Positions 1 through 11,975 of a stretch of DNA of 64,000 nucleotides are shown here, piece by piece. Origin of the DNA: Stenotrophomonas indicatrix (lineage in GTDB: Bacteria > Pseudomonadota > Gammaproteobacteria > Xanthomonadales > Xanthomonadaceae); the NCBI RefSeq assembly GCF_002750975.1, contig NZ_PEJS01000002.1:186001-250000 (forward strand), read 5' to 3'. Both the position numbers and the translations under genes were made by a program. Each line of letters starts with the position of its first letter. Position 1 is the first letter of the stretch. Below the pieces are notes generated by a model, which had not been told where the DNA came from, made no database searches, and saw only the letters and a program-made list of their open reading frames with translations.

Positions 1-514
1 TGACGTCCAGCAGCAGGTCGACCTTCTCCTTGATCGGCACCTCCATCGCATTCTTGCGGATCGGCGTCTTCCAGCTGACCTCGCCCACGCCCGGCGCCTT
101 GGCCAGCTGCACCGGCGCGGTCTGCACGCCCGCGTTGGCCTTGGCGATCGCCGCGGCCTGCTGCGCGGCACGGGCCACGTCGGCGGTGCTGAGCGCATTG
201 GTGGCGGCAAAGCCCCAGGCGCCGTTGACGATCACGCGGATGCCCACACCGGTGGACTCGGTGTTGACCACGTTCTGCACCTTGTCCTCGCGGGTGATCA
301 CGAACTGCCGCAGGTAGCGGCCGATGCGCACGTCGCAGTAGGTGGCGCCGGCGCTGCGCGCGGCCTGCAGGGCGGCGTCGGCCAGGCGCTTCTTCAGCGC
401 AGGGTCGAGGCTGGACTGCAGCTGCTCGGCGGCGATCGCCTTGCCGAAGAACGACGGCACGATCAGGCCGCCAGCGGTAAGCCCGGTCAGGGCCAGGAAG
501 TCACGTCTGTGCAA
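1..514 (-). CDS. TldD/PmbA-family metallopeptidase-like protein, Tat-exported (3' part outside window)
   Basis: Only the N-terminal ~171 residues are in the window. I place the start at TTG (514) because GGAGAG lies 8 bases upstream and the in-frame upstream ATG hits a stop at once. The protein opens with a twin-arginine motif (HRRDFLAL) and a hydrophobic stretch, so Tat export is likely. From about residue 35 it runs parallel to the next gene ([27 protein letters not shown]), the N-terminal domain of TldD-type proteins. The catalytic half is not visible. It is the downstream member of a tandem pair 27 bases after its paralogue, so probably one operon. Canonical TldD/TldE act in the cytosol; the Tat signal points to a periplasmic variant. 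Confidence 0.85.
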   Translation of the reverse strand, partial: MHRRDFLALTGLTAGGLIVPSFFGKAIAAEQLQSSLDPALKKRLADAALQAARSAGATYCDVRIGRYLRQFVITREDKVQNVVNTESTGVGIRVIVNGAWGFAATNALSTADVARAAQQAAAIAKANAGVQTAPVQLAKAPGVGEVSWKTPIRKNAMEVPIKEKVDLLLDV

Positions 515-541
515 GGCTGCTCTCCATGAAGGACGGGTGGC

Positions 542-2173
542 TCAAGCGCCGAGACTGCGCGCGGTGTTGATGATGTTGATGCCGTTGAAACGGGTGGTGG
601 ACGAACCGTGCGAGACCGCCGACACCTGGCCGGGCTGGCCCTTGCCGTCGAAGAACGAACCGCCAAGACGGAAGTCGCGTTCATCGCAGATGGCGGTGCA
701 GGCGTTCCAGAACTCCGGCGTGCGGATCTGGTAGGCCGCATCCTCGACCATGCCGGTGATCTTTCCGTTCCTGATCTGGTAGTACAGCTGGCCGCCAAAC
801 TGCGCGTTGTAGCGCTGCTGGTCGATGGAGTACGAGCCGCGGCCATGGATGTATATGCCGTTCTCCACGTCCTTGATCATGTCCTCCACGCTGAGCGGCG
901 TCCTGCCCGGCGCCAGCGAGACATTGGCCATGCGCTGGAACTGCACGCTGGACCACGAGTCGGCATAGCTGCAGCCATGCGAGGCGTCGCGGCCGAGGAT
1001 GTGGGCCTCATCGCGCGTCGCCTGGTAGTCGACCAGGATGCCGTCGCGCACCAGGTCCCAGCGCTGGGTCTTCACCCCTTCGTCGTCGTAGCCGACCGCG
1101 CCGAGGCTGCCCGGCTGGGTCTTGTCGGCGAAGAAGGTGACGATGTCGCTGCCCCAGCGGAAACCGGCATCGCGCTTGTCCAGGGTGGCGAAGCTGGTGC
1201 CGGCGTAGTTGGCCTCGTAGCCGAGCACGCGGTCCAGTTCCAGCGGGTGGCCGACATTCTCGTGGATGGTGAGGAACAGGTTGGACGGATCCAGCACCAG
1301 GTCGTACTTGCCGGGCTTCACCGAGGGCGCCTTCAGCTTCTCGCGCGCTTGGCGGGCGGCTGCGATGGCGTCCTCGACCGGGTCATAGGAATCACGGTAC
1401 GCAGTGATGCCACCGGGCAGCTGCACCTTGCCGCGTGCATCGCCATCAAGGAACTCGTAGCCCATGCCCATCGGCGAGGACAGGCCGGCGCGGGTGCGGA
1501 ACTTGCCGCTGGCCTTGTCGATGGCGGTGGCGGTGAACGGCAGCCAGATACGGTGGATGTCCTGGTCGATGAACGAGCCGTCGCTGGAAGCGAAGTACTT
1601 CTGCTCGTTGACCAGGAACAGGGTGGAATTGATGTAGTCGGCACCCGCATTCAGTGCGGCCGCATTGAGCGCCAGCAGCAGCTCGACCTTGTCCTGGATC
1701 GGCACTTCCATCGCATTGCGGCGGATGGGTGTCTGCCAACGCACCTCGCCGACCGCCGAGGTGGGCGCCAGCTGCACCGGGCGGGACTGGATGCTGGCAT
1801 TGGCGCGGGCGATGGCGGTGGCCTGTTCGACGGCGGTGCGCACCGCCGCTTCGGTCTGCTGGTGGGTGGCGGCGAAACCCCACGCACCGTTGACGATCAC
1901 CCGCACGCCCACACCGGACGATTCGCGGTTGGTCACGTTGCCGACCTGGTGCTCGCGGGTGATCACCGACTGGTTGAGGTAGCGCCCGATGCGCACGTCG
2001 CAGTAGCTGGCCTTGGCCGAACGCGCGGCAGCGAGGGCGACCTCGGCCAGGCGCCGGCGCTTGGCCGGGTCGACCGGGGCCAGCAACTGCTCGGCGGCGA
2101 TCAGCCGCGAATGCGGCAGGGCCAGGCCCGCCAGGCCCAGAGCGGAAAATGCCAGGAACTCACGTCGTTGCAC
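542..2173 (-). CDS. TldD-family zinc metallopeptidase, Tat-exported
   Basis: 543 residues, GTG start. A twin-arginine signal (QRREFLAF followed by a hydrophobic run to about residue 27) implies Tat export. The zinc-site motif HENVGH (HExxxH) sits near residue 304, as in TldD. Family members cleave modified or unfolded peptides, usually as TldD/TldE heterodimers. Here the likely partner is the closely similar gene directly downstream, and the pair looks like a tandem duplication. Substrate unknown. The 5' side faces a 700-base repeat-rich intergenic region. Confidence 0.9.
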   Translation of the reverse strand: MQRREFLAFSALGLAGLALPHSRLIAAEQLLAPVDPAKRRRLAEVALAAARSAKASYCDVRIGRYLNQSVITREHQVGNVTNRESSGVGVRVIVNGAWGFAATHQQTEAAVRTAVEQATAIARANASIQSRPVQLAPTSAVGEVRWQTPIRRNAMEVPIQDKVELLLALNAAALNAGADYINSTLFLVNEQKYFASSDGSFIDQDIHRIWLPFTATAIDKASGKFRTRAGLSSPMGMGYEFLDGDARGKVQLPGGITAYRDSYDPVEDAIAAARQAREKLKAPSVKPGKYDLVLDPSNLFLTIHENVGHPLELDRVLGYEANYAGTSFATLDKRDAGFRWGSDIVTFFADKTQPGSLGAVGYDDEGVKTQRWDLVRDGILVDYQATRDEAHILGRDASHGCSYADSWSSVQFQRMANVSLAPGRTPLSVEDMIKDVENGIYIHGRGSYSIDQQRYNAQFGGQLYYQIRNGKITGMVEDAAYQIRTPEFWNACTAICDERDFRLGGSFFDGKGQPGQVSAVSHGSSTTRFNGINIINTARSLGA

Positions 2174-2321
2174 AGCGTCTCTCTCTCACTTCCGTGCGGC
2201 CGGCAAAGGACCGATCCGATCACGTCAACTCCTCGACTTTCGCCAGCGGCGGACATTCGGGCAAGTGACTGCAGTCATGGTCGGGGAGGGTTTCGGCAGG
2301 GCTTGCAGCCCTGCACCTGTT

Positions 2322-2344
2322 GTAGTGCCGGCCGCTGGCCGGCA
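2322..2344 (+). repeat. SMAG-type REP palindrome
   Basis: GTAG followed by TGCCGGCCGCTGGCCGGCA, the commonest version in this window. Confidence 0.85.
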
Positions 2345-2392
2345 ACCTCAGCAGCAACGTCAACGTCAAAAGCGGGCATTCCGTGGGTGGGC

Positions 2393-2488
2393 GGGGCGGT
2401 GTCGGAGTGCGGGGACGCCGTGAATCCGTCCATGGAGGCTTGGCAGCCGCATCCATGCGGCTGACACCCCGCACTCCGACACCGCCCC
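2393..2488 (+). repeat. Long palindromic repeat, copy A
   Basis: Perfect 22-bp outer arms (2393-2414 and 2467-2488) enclose a 52-base loop. The loop contains an inner hairpin (AGCCGC/GCGGCT around CATCCAT). Reverse-complemented, it matches the loop of copy B (2680-2731) at 44 of 52 positions, while the outer arms of the two copies are unrelated in sequence. Confidence 0.8.
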
Positions 2489-2564
2489 ACCTCTGACAGA
2501 TCTCCGCGGCTGTTGGTAGGTGTCGACCTTGGTCGACACATCTGTCAGGTATCGAAATAAATCT

Positions 2565-2605
2565 GGGGTCAGATCCGTTTTCCGCAGGAAAACGGATCTG
2601 ACCCC
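2565..2605. repeat. GGGGTCAGA palindrome, copy 1
   Basis: A 41-base inverted repeat with termini GGGGTCAGATCC and GGATCTGACCCC and a TCCGCAGG centre. Related copies lie at 28235-28273 and 30808-30847. This copy is next to a GTAG-headed palindrome at 2516-2540. Confidence 0.75.
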
Positions 2606-2661
2606 AAGAGCCGACCCCAAGAGCCGTTCCAGCAGATCGCGGAAAACTGTCGAAGGCGGGA

Positions 2662-2749
2662 TGGGTCCGGTGGCGGGGGTGTCCGCGGCATGGATGCCGC
2701 GGCCAAGCCCCCAAGGACGGGTTTACGGCGTCCCCCGCCACCGGACCCA
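2662..2749 (-). repeat. Long palindromic repeat, copy B (inverted)
   Basis: Perfect 18-bp outer arms (2662-2679 and 2732-2749) around a 52-base loop, the same loop length as copy A. The inner hairpin differs from that of A at two base pairs, and both members of each pair change together (A-T to C-G, C-G to G-C), so pairing is preserved. Confidence 0.8.
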
Positions 2750-2886
2750 CCCCGCCATCCCGCAGGAAGCCAGCTTCTGCTGTTGCTCCGGCAGTTGCCG
2801 CGGCCTCTGCAGGTGCAGGGCGCAGCCCTGCCGAGCAACACCCCCCTCGTGCACAATGAAGCCGACCCCGCCTGGACGCCGTCTCG

Positions 2887-3501
2887 ATGTCGAGCAAGCC
2901 GTATTCAGAAGCCTGCGAACGCAACCGCGAACCGATCGCCGCTGCGCTCGACCCGTGGATGGGAGATCGCCACCGGGTGCTGGAGATCGGTAGCGGCACC
3001 GGCCAGCATGCCGCTTTCTTCGCCGAGCGCTGGCCATGGCTGCGCTGGCAGCCCAGCGACCATCCGGATCATCTGCCCGGCATCGAGGCCTGGCGCGCGG
3101 AGGCAGCGCTGCTGAACCTGCTGCCACCGGTGGCGCTGCAGGTGGAGCTGCCGCCAGCGCCCGGCCTGAGCTTGCCGGAAGGCAGCACGTTCGACGCTGC
3201 ATTCAGTGCCAATACCCTGCACATCATGAGCTGGGAGCACGTGCAGGCGTTGTTTGCCGCACTGCCACCCCTGCTGCGCCACGGCGCGTTGCTGGCGGTG
3301 TACGGCCCGTTCAACTACGGCGGTCGCTACACCAGCGACAGCAATGCGCAGTTCGATGCGTGGCTGAAGGCGCGTGATCCGCGCAGCGGCATCCGCGATA
3401 GCGAAGCGGTGCAGGCGCTGGCCGCCGACAACGGCTTTACCCGCCTGGGGGATGTGGCGATGCCGGCCAACAACCGCCTGCTGCTGTGGCGGTTGGGGTG
3501 A
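2887..3501 (+). CDS. DUF938-family SAM-dependent methyltransferase
   Basis: 204 residues. The N-terminal SKPYSEACERNREPI opening and the SAM-binding motif LEIGSGTGQH (residues about 35-44) followed by WQPSDHPDHLPGI are typical of the DUF938 class I methyltransferase-like family. ATG start at the beginning of the conserved N-terminus. It stands alone between the repeat block and a SMAG cluster. The substrate of this family is not known to me. Confidence 0.88.
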   Translation: MSSKPYSEACERNREPIAAALDPWMGDRHRVLEIGSGTGQHAAFFAERWPWLRWQPSDHPDHLPGIEAWRAEAALLNLLPPVALQVELPPAPGLSLPEGSTFDAAFSANTLHIMSWEHVQALFAALPPLLRHGALLAVYGPFNYGGRYTSDSNAQFDAWLKARDPRSGIRDSEAVQALAADNGFTRLGDVAMPANNRLLLWRLG

Positions 3502-3508
3502 ATCACCG

Positions 3509-3607
3509 GTAGTGCCGGCCGCTGGCCGGCAACTACCGGTAGTGCCGGCCGCTGGCCGGCAACACATTGTCCGGGAAGGGCAGATGCCGGCCAGCGGCCG
3601 GCACTAC
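3509..3607. repeat. SMAG REP cluster (two direct, one inverted)
   Basis: GTAG-headed TGCCGGCCGCTGGCCGGCA copies at 3509-3531 and 3539-3562 and an inverted copy at 3584-3607. They lie between the 3' ends of two convergent genes, a usual position for REP elements that may also end transcripts. Confidence 0.85.
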
Positions 3608-3619
3608 CACCTGCCGCTA

Positions 3620-6600
3620 TTACGCCACCTGCACGATATGCAGCGCCTTCGGGTTGCGCCACTGCGCCAGCAGCACCGCTTCGCGGGCCTTGGCCTTCTC
3701 GAAGTGCGCTTCCTTGACGTGGCCGAAGCCGCGGATGTGCTCGGGCACGCTGGCAATCTCCACCGCCAGTGCCAGGCGGTCGTCATCCAGTCCGTCGATC
3801 AGCTGCTGCACGGTCGCCTCGTAATCGGTGATAAGCTGGCGCTCCATGCGACGCTCTTCGGTGCGGCCGAACACATCCAGGCGACCACCGCGCAGGAACT
3901 TCAGCTTCGCCAGCAGGCCGAACGCCTTGAACATCCACGGGCCGTATTCCTTCTTCTGCAGCCGGCCCTGTTCGTCCTTCTTGGCGAACAGCGGCGGTGC
4001 CAGATGGAAGCGCAGCTGGTAATCGCCTTCGAACTGCTGCTGCAGGCGCCGCTGGAAGTCGCCGCTGGTGTACAGGCGCGCCACTTCGTACTCGTCCTTG
4101 TACGCCATCAGCTTGAACAGGTAGCGGGCCACGGTTTCGGTCAACGCGGTGGAGCCGCCGATGCGCTCGGCTTCGGCCGCGCGTACGCGCTCGACCAGGC
4201 TGCGGTAGCGGTTGGCGTAGGCCGCATCCTGGTAGTCGGTCAGGAAGGCCGAGCGGCGCTCGATCATCTCGTCCAGCGAGCGCGACAGGCGCGCATCGTC
4301 CAGCGGCAGGAAGGCGACATCGCCACCGTGCGTCGGCAGCCCGCGCAGCTCGCGCTCGTCACCGGTGTTGCGCGGTGCGGCGGTAGCGCCCCACTCGTTG
4401 CCTTCCCATTCGCCCGGCGGCAGCGCATGCAGCGGGCCCGGCGTGTTCTCGGTGTCGGTGTGGCGGTTGCGCACCAGGCCGGCGGCCTGCTGCACGGCCT
4501 GCGGATCGACCGCGGCCAGGCGGCCCCAGGCGAAGGCCTGCTGGTTCATCGCCACGGCCGCGCCGTTGAGTTCGATGGCGCGCATCAGCGACTCGAACGA
4601 CAGCGGCACCAGGCCCTGCTGCCAGGCGTAGCCGAGGATGAACAGGTTGGCGGCGATCGCATCGCCGAGCAGCGCGGTGGCCAGCTCGGTTGCGTCCAGC
4701 AGCAGCGGCTCCTCGCCACCCAGGGCCACGCGCACGCCGGCGATGATGTCGGCGGCGGGGAACTGCATGTCCGGGCGGGTGGTGAAGGTGCCCGGCATCG
4801 CTTCGTAGGTATTGAGCACCACCTGCGAACGGCCGGCGCGTACCTTCGACAGTGCCCAGTAGTCGTTGACCACCACCATGTCGCAGCCCAGCACCAGATC
4901 GGCTTCACCAGCGGCGATGCGCACCGCATGGATGTCGTCCGGGCGGCGGGCGATGCGGATGTGCGTGGTCACTGCGCCACCCTTCTGCGCCAGGCCGGTC
5001 TGGTCGAGCACCGAGGCGCCCTTGCCTTCAAGGTGACCGGCCATGCCCAGCAGGGCGCCGATGGTCACCACGCCGGTACCGCCAACGCCGGTGATCAGGA
5101 TGTTCCAGGGTTGCTCCAGGGTGCCGCGCACCACCGGTGCCGGCAGGTTGTCCAGCAGCGTGGAGGCATCGCGCTTGCTGCCCTTGCGCGGTTGCCCACC
5201 GTGCACGGTGACGAAGCTCGGGCAGAAGCCGTTGACGCAGGAATAGTCCTTGTTGCAGTTGGACTGGTCGATGTCGCGCTTGCGACCGAACTCGGTCTCC
5301 TTCGGCAGCACCGACACGCAGAAACTCTTCTTGCCGCAGTCGCCGCAGCCTTCGCAGACCAGCGAATTGATCATCACCCGCTTGGCCGGGTCTTCCAGCT
5401 TGCCGCGCTTGCGGCGGCGGCGCTTCTCGGTGGCGCAGGTCTGTTCGTAGATCAGGATCGAAACACCCTTCACTTCGCGCAGGCGCTTCTGCACCGCATC
5501 CAGCTCGCTGCGGTCGTGGAATTCCACGTCGCTGGGGAAATGCTCGCGCTGGCGCGTCCACTTGGCGATGTTGTCCGACAACACCATGATGGTGTGGATG
5601 CCCTCGGCCCGCATCTGCTTTGCGATGTCCGGCACGCTCAACGGGCCGTCCACCGGCTGCCCGCCGGTCATCGCCACCGCGTCGTTGTAGAGGATCTTGT
5701 AGGTGATGTTGACGCCGGCGGCGATCGCCTGGCGGATGGCCAGCGAACCGCTATGGAAATAGGTGCCGTCGCCCAGGTTCTGGAACACGTGCTGGGTGTC
5801 GGTGAACGCTGCCTGCCCGGCCCACGTCACGCCTTCGCCACCCATGTGGGTGAAGGTGTCGGTGCTGCGGTCCATCCAGGTCACCATGTAATGGCAACCG
5901 ATGCCGGCCAGCGCACGCGAGCCGTCCGGCACGGTGGTGGAGGTGTTGTGCGGGCAGCCGGAGCAGTAGTGCGGCACGCGCGGGAAGCTGGCGCGCGGCA
6001 ACGCAAGCTCGGCTTCCTTCTCCTGCATCCACTGCAGGCGCTGCTCGATGGATTCGTTGTTGAAGAACTTCTGGATGCGGCGACCGATCACGCCGGCGAT
6101 GGTGGCCGGGGTCAGTTCGCCGGTGGACGGCAGGATCCACTCGCCGGCCTCGTCGTACTTGCCGACGATGGACGGGCGCTGGCCCCAGCTGGCCGGCCAG
6201 TTGAAGAACTGCTCCTTCATCTGGCGCTCGATGAAGGCACGCTTCTCCTCCACCACGATGATGTCTTCCAGGCCCTGCGCAAAGCGCGCGATGCCTTCCG
6301 GTTCCAGCGGCCAGGTCATGCCGACCTTGTACACGCGGATGCCGATGTCGGCGCAGGCCTGCTCGTCCAGGCCCAGGTATTCCAGTGCCTGCAGCACGTC
6401 CAGGTAGCTCTTGCCGGTGGTGACGATGCCCAGCCGCGCACGCGGCGCGTCCATCACCACCTTGTCGATGCCGTTGGCACGCGCGAAGGCCTGCGCGGCT
6501 TTCACCGCATAGCGGTGCAGGCGCATCTCCTGGTCCAGCGGCGGATCGGGCCAGCGGATGTTGAGGCCGCCGGCGGGCATGTCGAAGTCCTCCGGCAGCA

Positions 6601-7306
6601 CGATGCGCCGGGCCAGCGGATCAACCTCGACCGAGGCCGACGATTCCACCGTCTCGGCGATCGTCTTGAAGCCGACCCAACGCCCGGTGTAACGGCTCAT
6701 CGCCCAGCCGAGCAGGCCCATGTCGAGGATGTCCTGCACGCCGGCCGGGTTCAGCACCGGCATCATCGCGCTGACGAATTCGTCTTCGCTGCCATGCGGC
6801 AGGGTCGAGCTGCGGCAGGCATGGTCATCGGCGGCCAGTGCCAGCACACCGCCATGGCGCGACGTGCCGGCGGCGTTGGCGTGCTTGAACACGTCGCCGC
6901 AGCGGTCCACGCCCGGGCCCTTGCCGTACCACATGCCGAACACGCCCTGCACGTTGGCACCGGGGAAGAGATTGGTCTGCTGGGTACCCCACACCATGGT
7001 GGCGCCCAGGTCCTCGTTGAGGCCCGGGGTGAACTTCACCTTGGCCGTTTCCAGGTGCTTGCGCGCGCGCCACAGTTCCAGGTCGAAGCCGCCCAGCGGG
7101 CTGCCGCGATAGCCACTGATGAAACCGGCGCTGTCGATGCCCGCAGCTTCGTCGCGCAGGCGCTGCATCAGCGGCAGCCGCACCAGCGCCTGCACGCCAC
7201 TCAGGTAGATCCGCCCTTCGTTGCGGGTGTACTTGTGGTCGAGCGTGTAATCACGGTCGAGCCGGTCGGCGGAAGCGGGCGAGGTGAGTTGCGCGGTACT
7301 GGTCAT
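3620..7306 (-). CDS. Fused indolepyruvate:ferredoxin oxidoreductase-family protein
   Basis: 1228 residues from ATG at 7306, chosen because the conserved region (DYTLDHKYTRNEGRIYLSG) begins shortly after; upstream in-frame sequence is low-quality and contains a GC hairpin. Order: N-terminal pyrimidine/TPP-type domains related to IorA; YCSGCPHN and GIGCHYMVTWMDR near residues 447-475 (TPP domain); an Fe-S-type cysteine cluster CEGCGDCG near 645; an IorB-like gamma domain with ILITGVGGTGVVTIG near 733; and a C-terminal family-specific domain. Members oxidatively decarboxylate aryl- or branched-chain 2-oxo acids to acyl-CoA. The exact 2-oxo acid and electron acceptor are not evident. Confidence 0.9.
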   Translation of the reverse strand: MTSTAQLTSPASADRLDRDYTLDHKYTRNEGRIYLSGVQALVRLPLMQRLRDEAAGIDSAGFISGYRGSPLGGFDLELWRARKHLETAKVKFTPGLNEDLGATMVWGTQQTNLFPGANVQGVFGMWYGKGPGVDRCGDVFKHANAAGTSRHGGVLALAADDHACRSSTLPHGSEDEFVSAMMPVLNPAGVQDILDMGLLGWAMSRYTGRWVGFKTIAETVESSASVEVDPLARRIVLPEDFDMPAGGLNIRWPDPPLDQEMRLHRYAVKAAQAFARANGIDKVVMDAPRARLGIVTTGKSYLDVLQALEYLGLDEQACADIGIRVYKVGMTWPLEPEGIARFAQGLEDIIVVEEKRAFIERQMKEQFFNWPASWGQRPSIVGKYDEAGEWILPSTGELTPATIAGVIGRRIQKFFNNESIEQRLQWMQEKEAELALPRASFPRVPHYCSGCPHNTSTTVPDGSRALAGIGCHYMVTWMDRSTDTFTHMGGEGVTWAGQAAFTDTQHVFQNLGDGTYFHSGSLAIRQAIAAGVNITYKILYNDAVAMTGGQPVDGPLSVPDIAKQMRAEGIHTIMVLSDNIAKWTRQREHFPSDVEFHDRSELDAVQKRLREVKGVSILIYEQTCATEKRRRRKRGKLEDPAKRVMINSLVCEGCGDCGKKSFCVSVLPKETEFGRKRDIDQSNCNKDYSCVNGFCPSFVTVHGGQPRKGSKRDASTLLDNLPAPVVRGTLEQPWNILITGVGGTGVVTIGALLGMAGHLEGKGASVLDQTGLAQKGGAVTTHIRIARRPDDIHAVRIAAGEADLVLGCDMVVVNDYWALSKVRAGRSQVVLNTYEAMPGTFTTRPDMQFPAADIIAGVRVALGGEEPLLLDATELATALLGDAIAANLFILGYAWQQGLVPLSFESLMRAIELNGAAVAMNQQAFAWGRLAAVDPQAVQQAAGLVRNRHTDTENTPGPLHALPPGEWEGNEWGATAAPRNTGDERELRGLPTHGGDVAFLPLDDARLSRSLDEMIERRSAFLTDYQDAAYANRYRSLVERVRAAEAERIGGSTALTETVARYLFKLMAYKDEYEVARLYTSGDFQRRLQQQFEGDYQLRFHLAPPLFAKKDEQGRLQKKEYGPWMFKAFGLLAKLKFLRGGRLDVFGRTEERRMERQLITDYEATVQQLIDGLDDDRLALAVEIASVPEHIRGFGHVKEAHFEKAKAREAVLLAQWRNPKALHIVQVA

Positions 7307-7389
7307 GGCTGGCCTGTCAGGATCGGCTGGCACCGGCCGCGCAGGTGCACGCGGCGGGAAAGGCGCGAATTGTAACAGTGGGGGGCCAG

Positions 7390-7421
7390 GGCCCCCGGCA
7401 CTCGCGCCGGGGGCCGTGCTG
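7390..7421. repeat. GC-rich inverted repeat in divergent intergenic region
   Basis: GGCCCCCGG and CCGGGGGCC arms around CACTCGCG, between the oxidoreductase and the divergent exported protein. No T-tract, so a terminator is not obvious; function unknown. Confidence 0.5.
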
Positions 7422-7478
7422 GGGTTAGGATCGGGGAGAGAGAGGGAGGGTTGGTGTTTCAACCTTGGGGGAATTGGG

Positions 7479-8114
7479 ATGTCAGTTGCAGGACAGTTCC
7501 TGGCCGGCGTGTTGCTGGTTTCGGGAGCGGCCACTGTGTGGGCCGCGCCGGCATTGCCGGCACCGCAGGAGTTCTATTTCGACAGCGACGCCGCTGCCGC
7601 GCCGATCACGGTGGTGCAGGGTGAAGGCGAAGACCTGGTGGCACAGCTGCTGAAGCATCGCGAGCGTGGCCGCAAGGGGCTGGAAGCCACGGCGCAGCTG
7701 GCGTCGGTGGCCATCGCGCAGGGGCGCGCGGAACTGGGCGACAAGCTCTATCGCGAGGCACTGGCCGAGGCGCCGGTGCAGAGCGCGCTGGGCCGCAGCG
7801 TACGCTGGAACTATGGCTGGGACCTGTTGCGGCAGGGCCAGGCGCTGGCCGCGCTGGAACAGTGGCAGGCCGCTGCCAGCACCCTGCGCAGCAATCCGGG
7901 CTGGGTACCGCCGAGCTATGCGTTGGCGCTGTGGCGGGCCGGCCAGCAGCAGGAGGCGGTGAAGTGGTATGCCGCCGCCGTACGGACCGAGCCGGGGCAA
8001 TGGCGCGACAGCAGTCATTACGCGCAGCTGTTGCCGCAATGGCGCGACGACGAGCGTGCCACGCTGGGTGAAGTACAGCAGGCCTGGGCGGCCGCACCTC
8101 CAGCCTGGCCCTGA
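7479..8114 (+). CDS. Exported TPR-like protein, unknown function
   Basis: 211 residues from ATG 7479, with GGGGGA 8 bases upstream; the longer in-frame extension lacks support. A Sec signal peptide (VAGQFLAGVLLVSGAATVWA) is followed by helical repeats rich in Ala/Leu/Gln with the pattern W-G-A-x-A-L (KLYREALAEAP, WDLLRQGQALAALEQWQAAA), typical of tetratricopeptide-like folds. Probably periplasmic. The following exported gene (8184) lies 69 bases downstream, so the two may be co-expressed. No specific function recognised. Confidence 0.72.
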   Translation: MSVAGQFLAGVLLVSGAATVWAAPALPAPQEFYFDSDAAAAPITVVQGEGEDLVAQLLKHRERGRKGLEATAQLASVAIAQGRAELGDKLYREALAEAPVQSALGRSVRWNYGWDLLRQGQALAALEQWQAAASTLRSNPGWVPPSYALALWRAGQQQEAVKWYAAAVRTEPGQWRDSSHYAQLLPQWRDDERATLGEVQQAWAAAPPAWP

Positions 8115-8183
8115 CAGCGGCCGGCCGCTGGCGGCGTGCAAGGGGGCCTACAATGGTTGGCCCTTCGCTGCCATGAGCTCCGG

Positions 8184-11457
<3,274 letters not shown>

Positions 11458-11494
11458 CAGCCGTAGGTCTCCATCCCTTCATTGGAATCCCGCA

Positions 11495-11971
11495 ATGCGC
11501 GAACTGATCCTGCTCCGCCACGCCCACGCCGAACCGGCCACCACCGGCCAGGCCGACCTCGACCGGCCGTTGTCGCCGGTGGGGCTCGCTGAAGCCGAAG
11601 CCGCCGGCAAGTGGCTGAAGGAGAACAACCTGCTGCCGGACTGCGTGCTGTGTTCACCGTCGCGGCGGACCCGCGAAACCCTGGAAGCGGTGATGGCAGC
11701 CATCGGCTATGTCGAAAAGCGCCTGGAAGACCGCATCTACGAGGCGACCCCCGGCACCCTGGCCGCGCTGGTGGACGAGCGCCGTGACCTGGATCGGGTG
11801 CTGATCGTCGGCCACAATCCCGGGCTGGAGCAGCTGGTGGCGCTGATGACCGATGGCACCAGCAGTGATTACCGTGGCATGCCGCCGGGCGGCGTGGCCG
11901 TGCTCGGTTTCGCCCGCGAGGCGACGATCGAGCCGGGCGTGGCCAGCCTGAACGCCTTCTGGTGGCCGTGA
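11495..11971 (+). CDS. sixA: Phosphohistidine phosphatase SixA
   Basis: 158 residues. The catalytic LLRHAHAEP (RHG-type motif, His near residue 9), the second arginine in SRRTRET and the second histidine in VGHNPGLE (about residue 106) mark the SixA branch of the histidine phosphatase superfamily. SixA removes phosphate from phosphohistidine on phosphocarrier proteins. It follows parA and is 4 bases from yceI, so it is probably in one transcript. Confidence 0.88.
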   Translation: MRELILLRHAHAEPATTGQADLDRPLSPVGLAEAEAAGKWLKENNLLPDCVLCSPSRRTRETLEAVMAAIGYVEKRLEDRIYEATPGTLAALVDERRDLDRVLIVGHNPGLEQLVALMTDGTSSDYRGMPPGGVAVLGFAREATIEPGVASLNAFWWP

Positions 11972-11975
11972 GCCG

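Larger units (their letters stand above)
2174..2886. repeat. Repeat-packed intergenic region (no gene)
   Basis: No convincing coding sequence in 713 bases. In order it holds: a short GC hairpin (about 2296-2314); a SMAG palindrome (2322-2344); a long palindrome A (2393-2488); a SMAG-like GTAG palindrome (2516-2540); a GGGGTCAGA palindrome (2565-2605); a long palindrome B (2662-2749), a diverged inverted copy of A; and a second GC hairpin (about 2813-2833) resembling the first. Flanks of A and B are also similar in inverted orientation, so the block looks like one ~220-base unit duplicated head to head. The SMAG repeat of copy A is not preserved in B. Confidence 0.8.

Noticed and set aside
2174..2886. 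Several open frames in the repeat block as possible small proteins
   Set aside because: They are translations of palindromic repeats, with no conserved features, no ribosome sites and heavy overlap between strands.
3374..7375. Very long plus-strand open frame opposite the oxidoreductase gene
   Set aside because: Antisense shadow common in GC-rich genes. Its translation is low-complexity (His/Gln/Val/Arg-rich) with no domain, while the minus frame has clear motifs.
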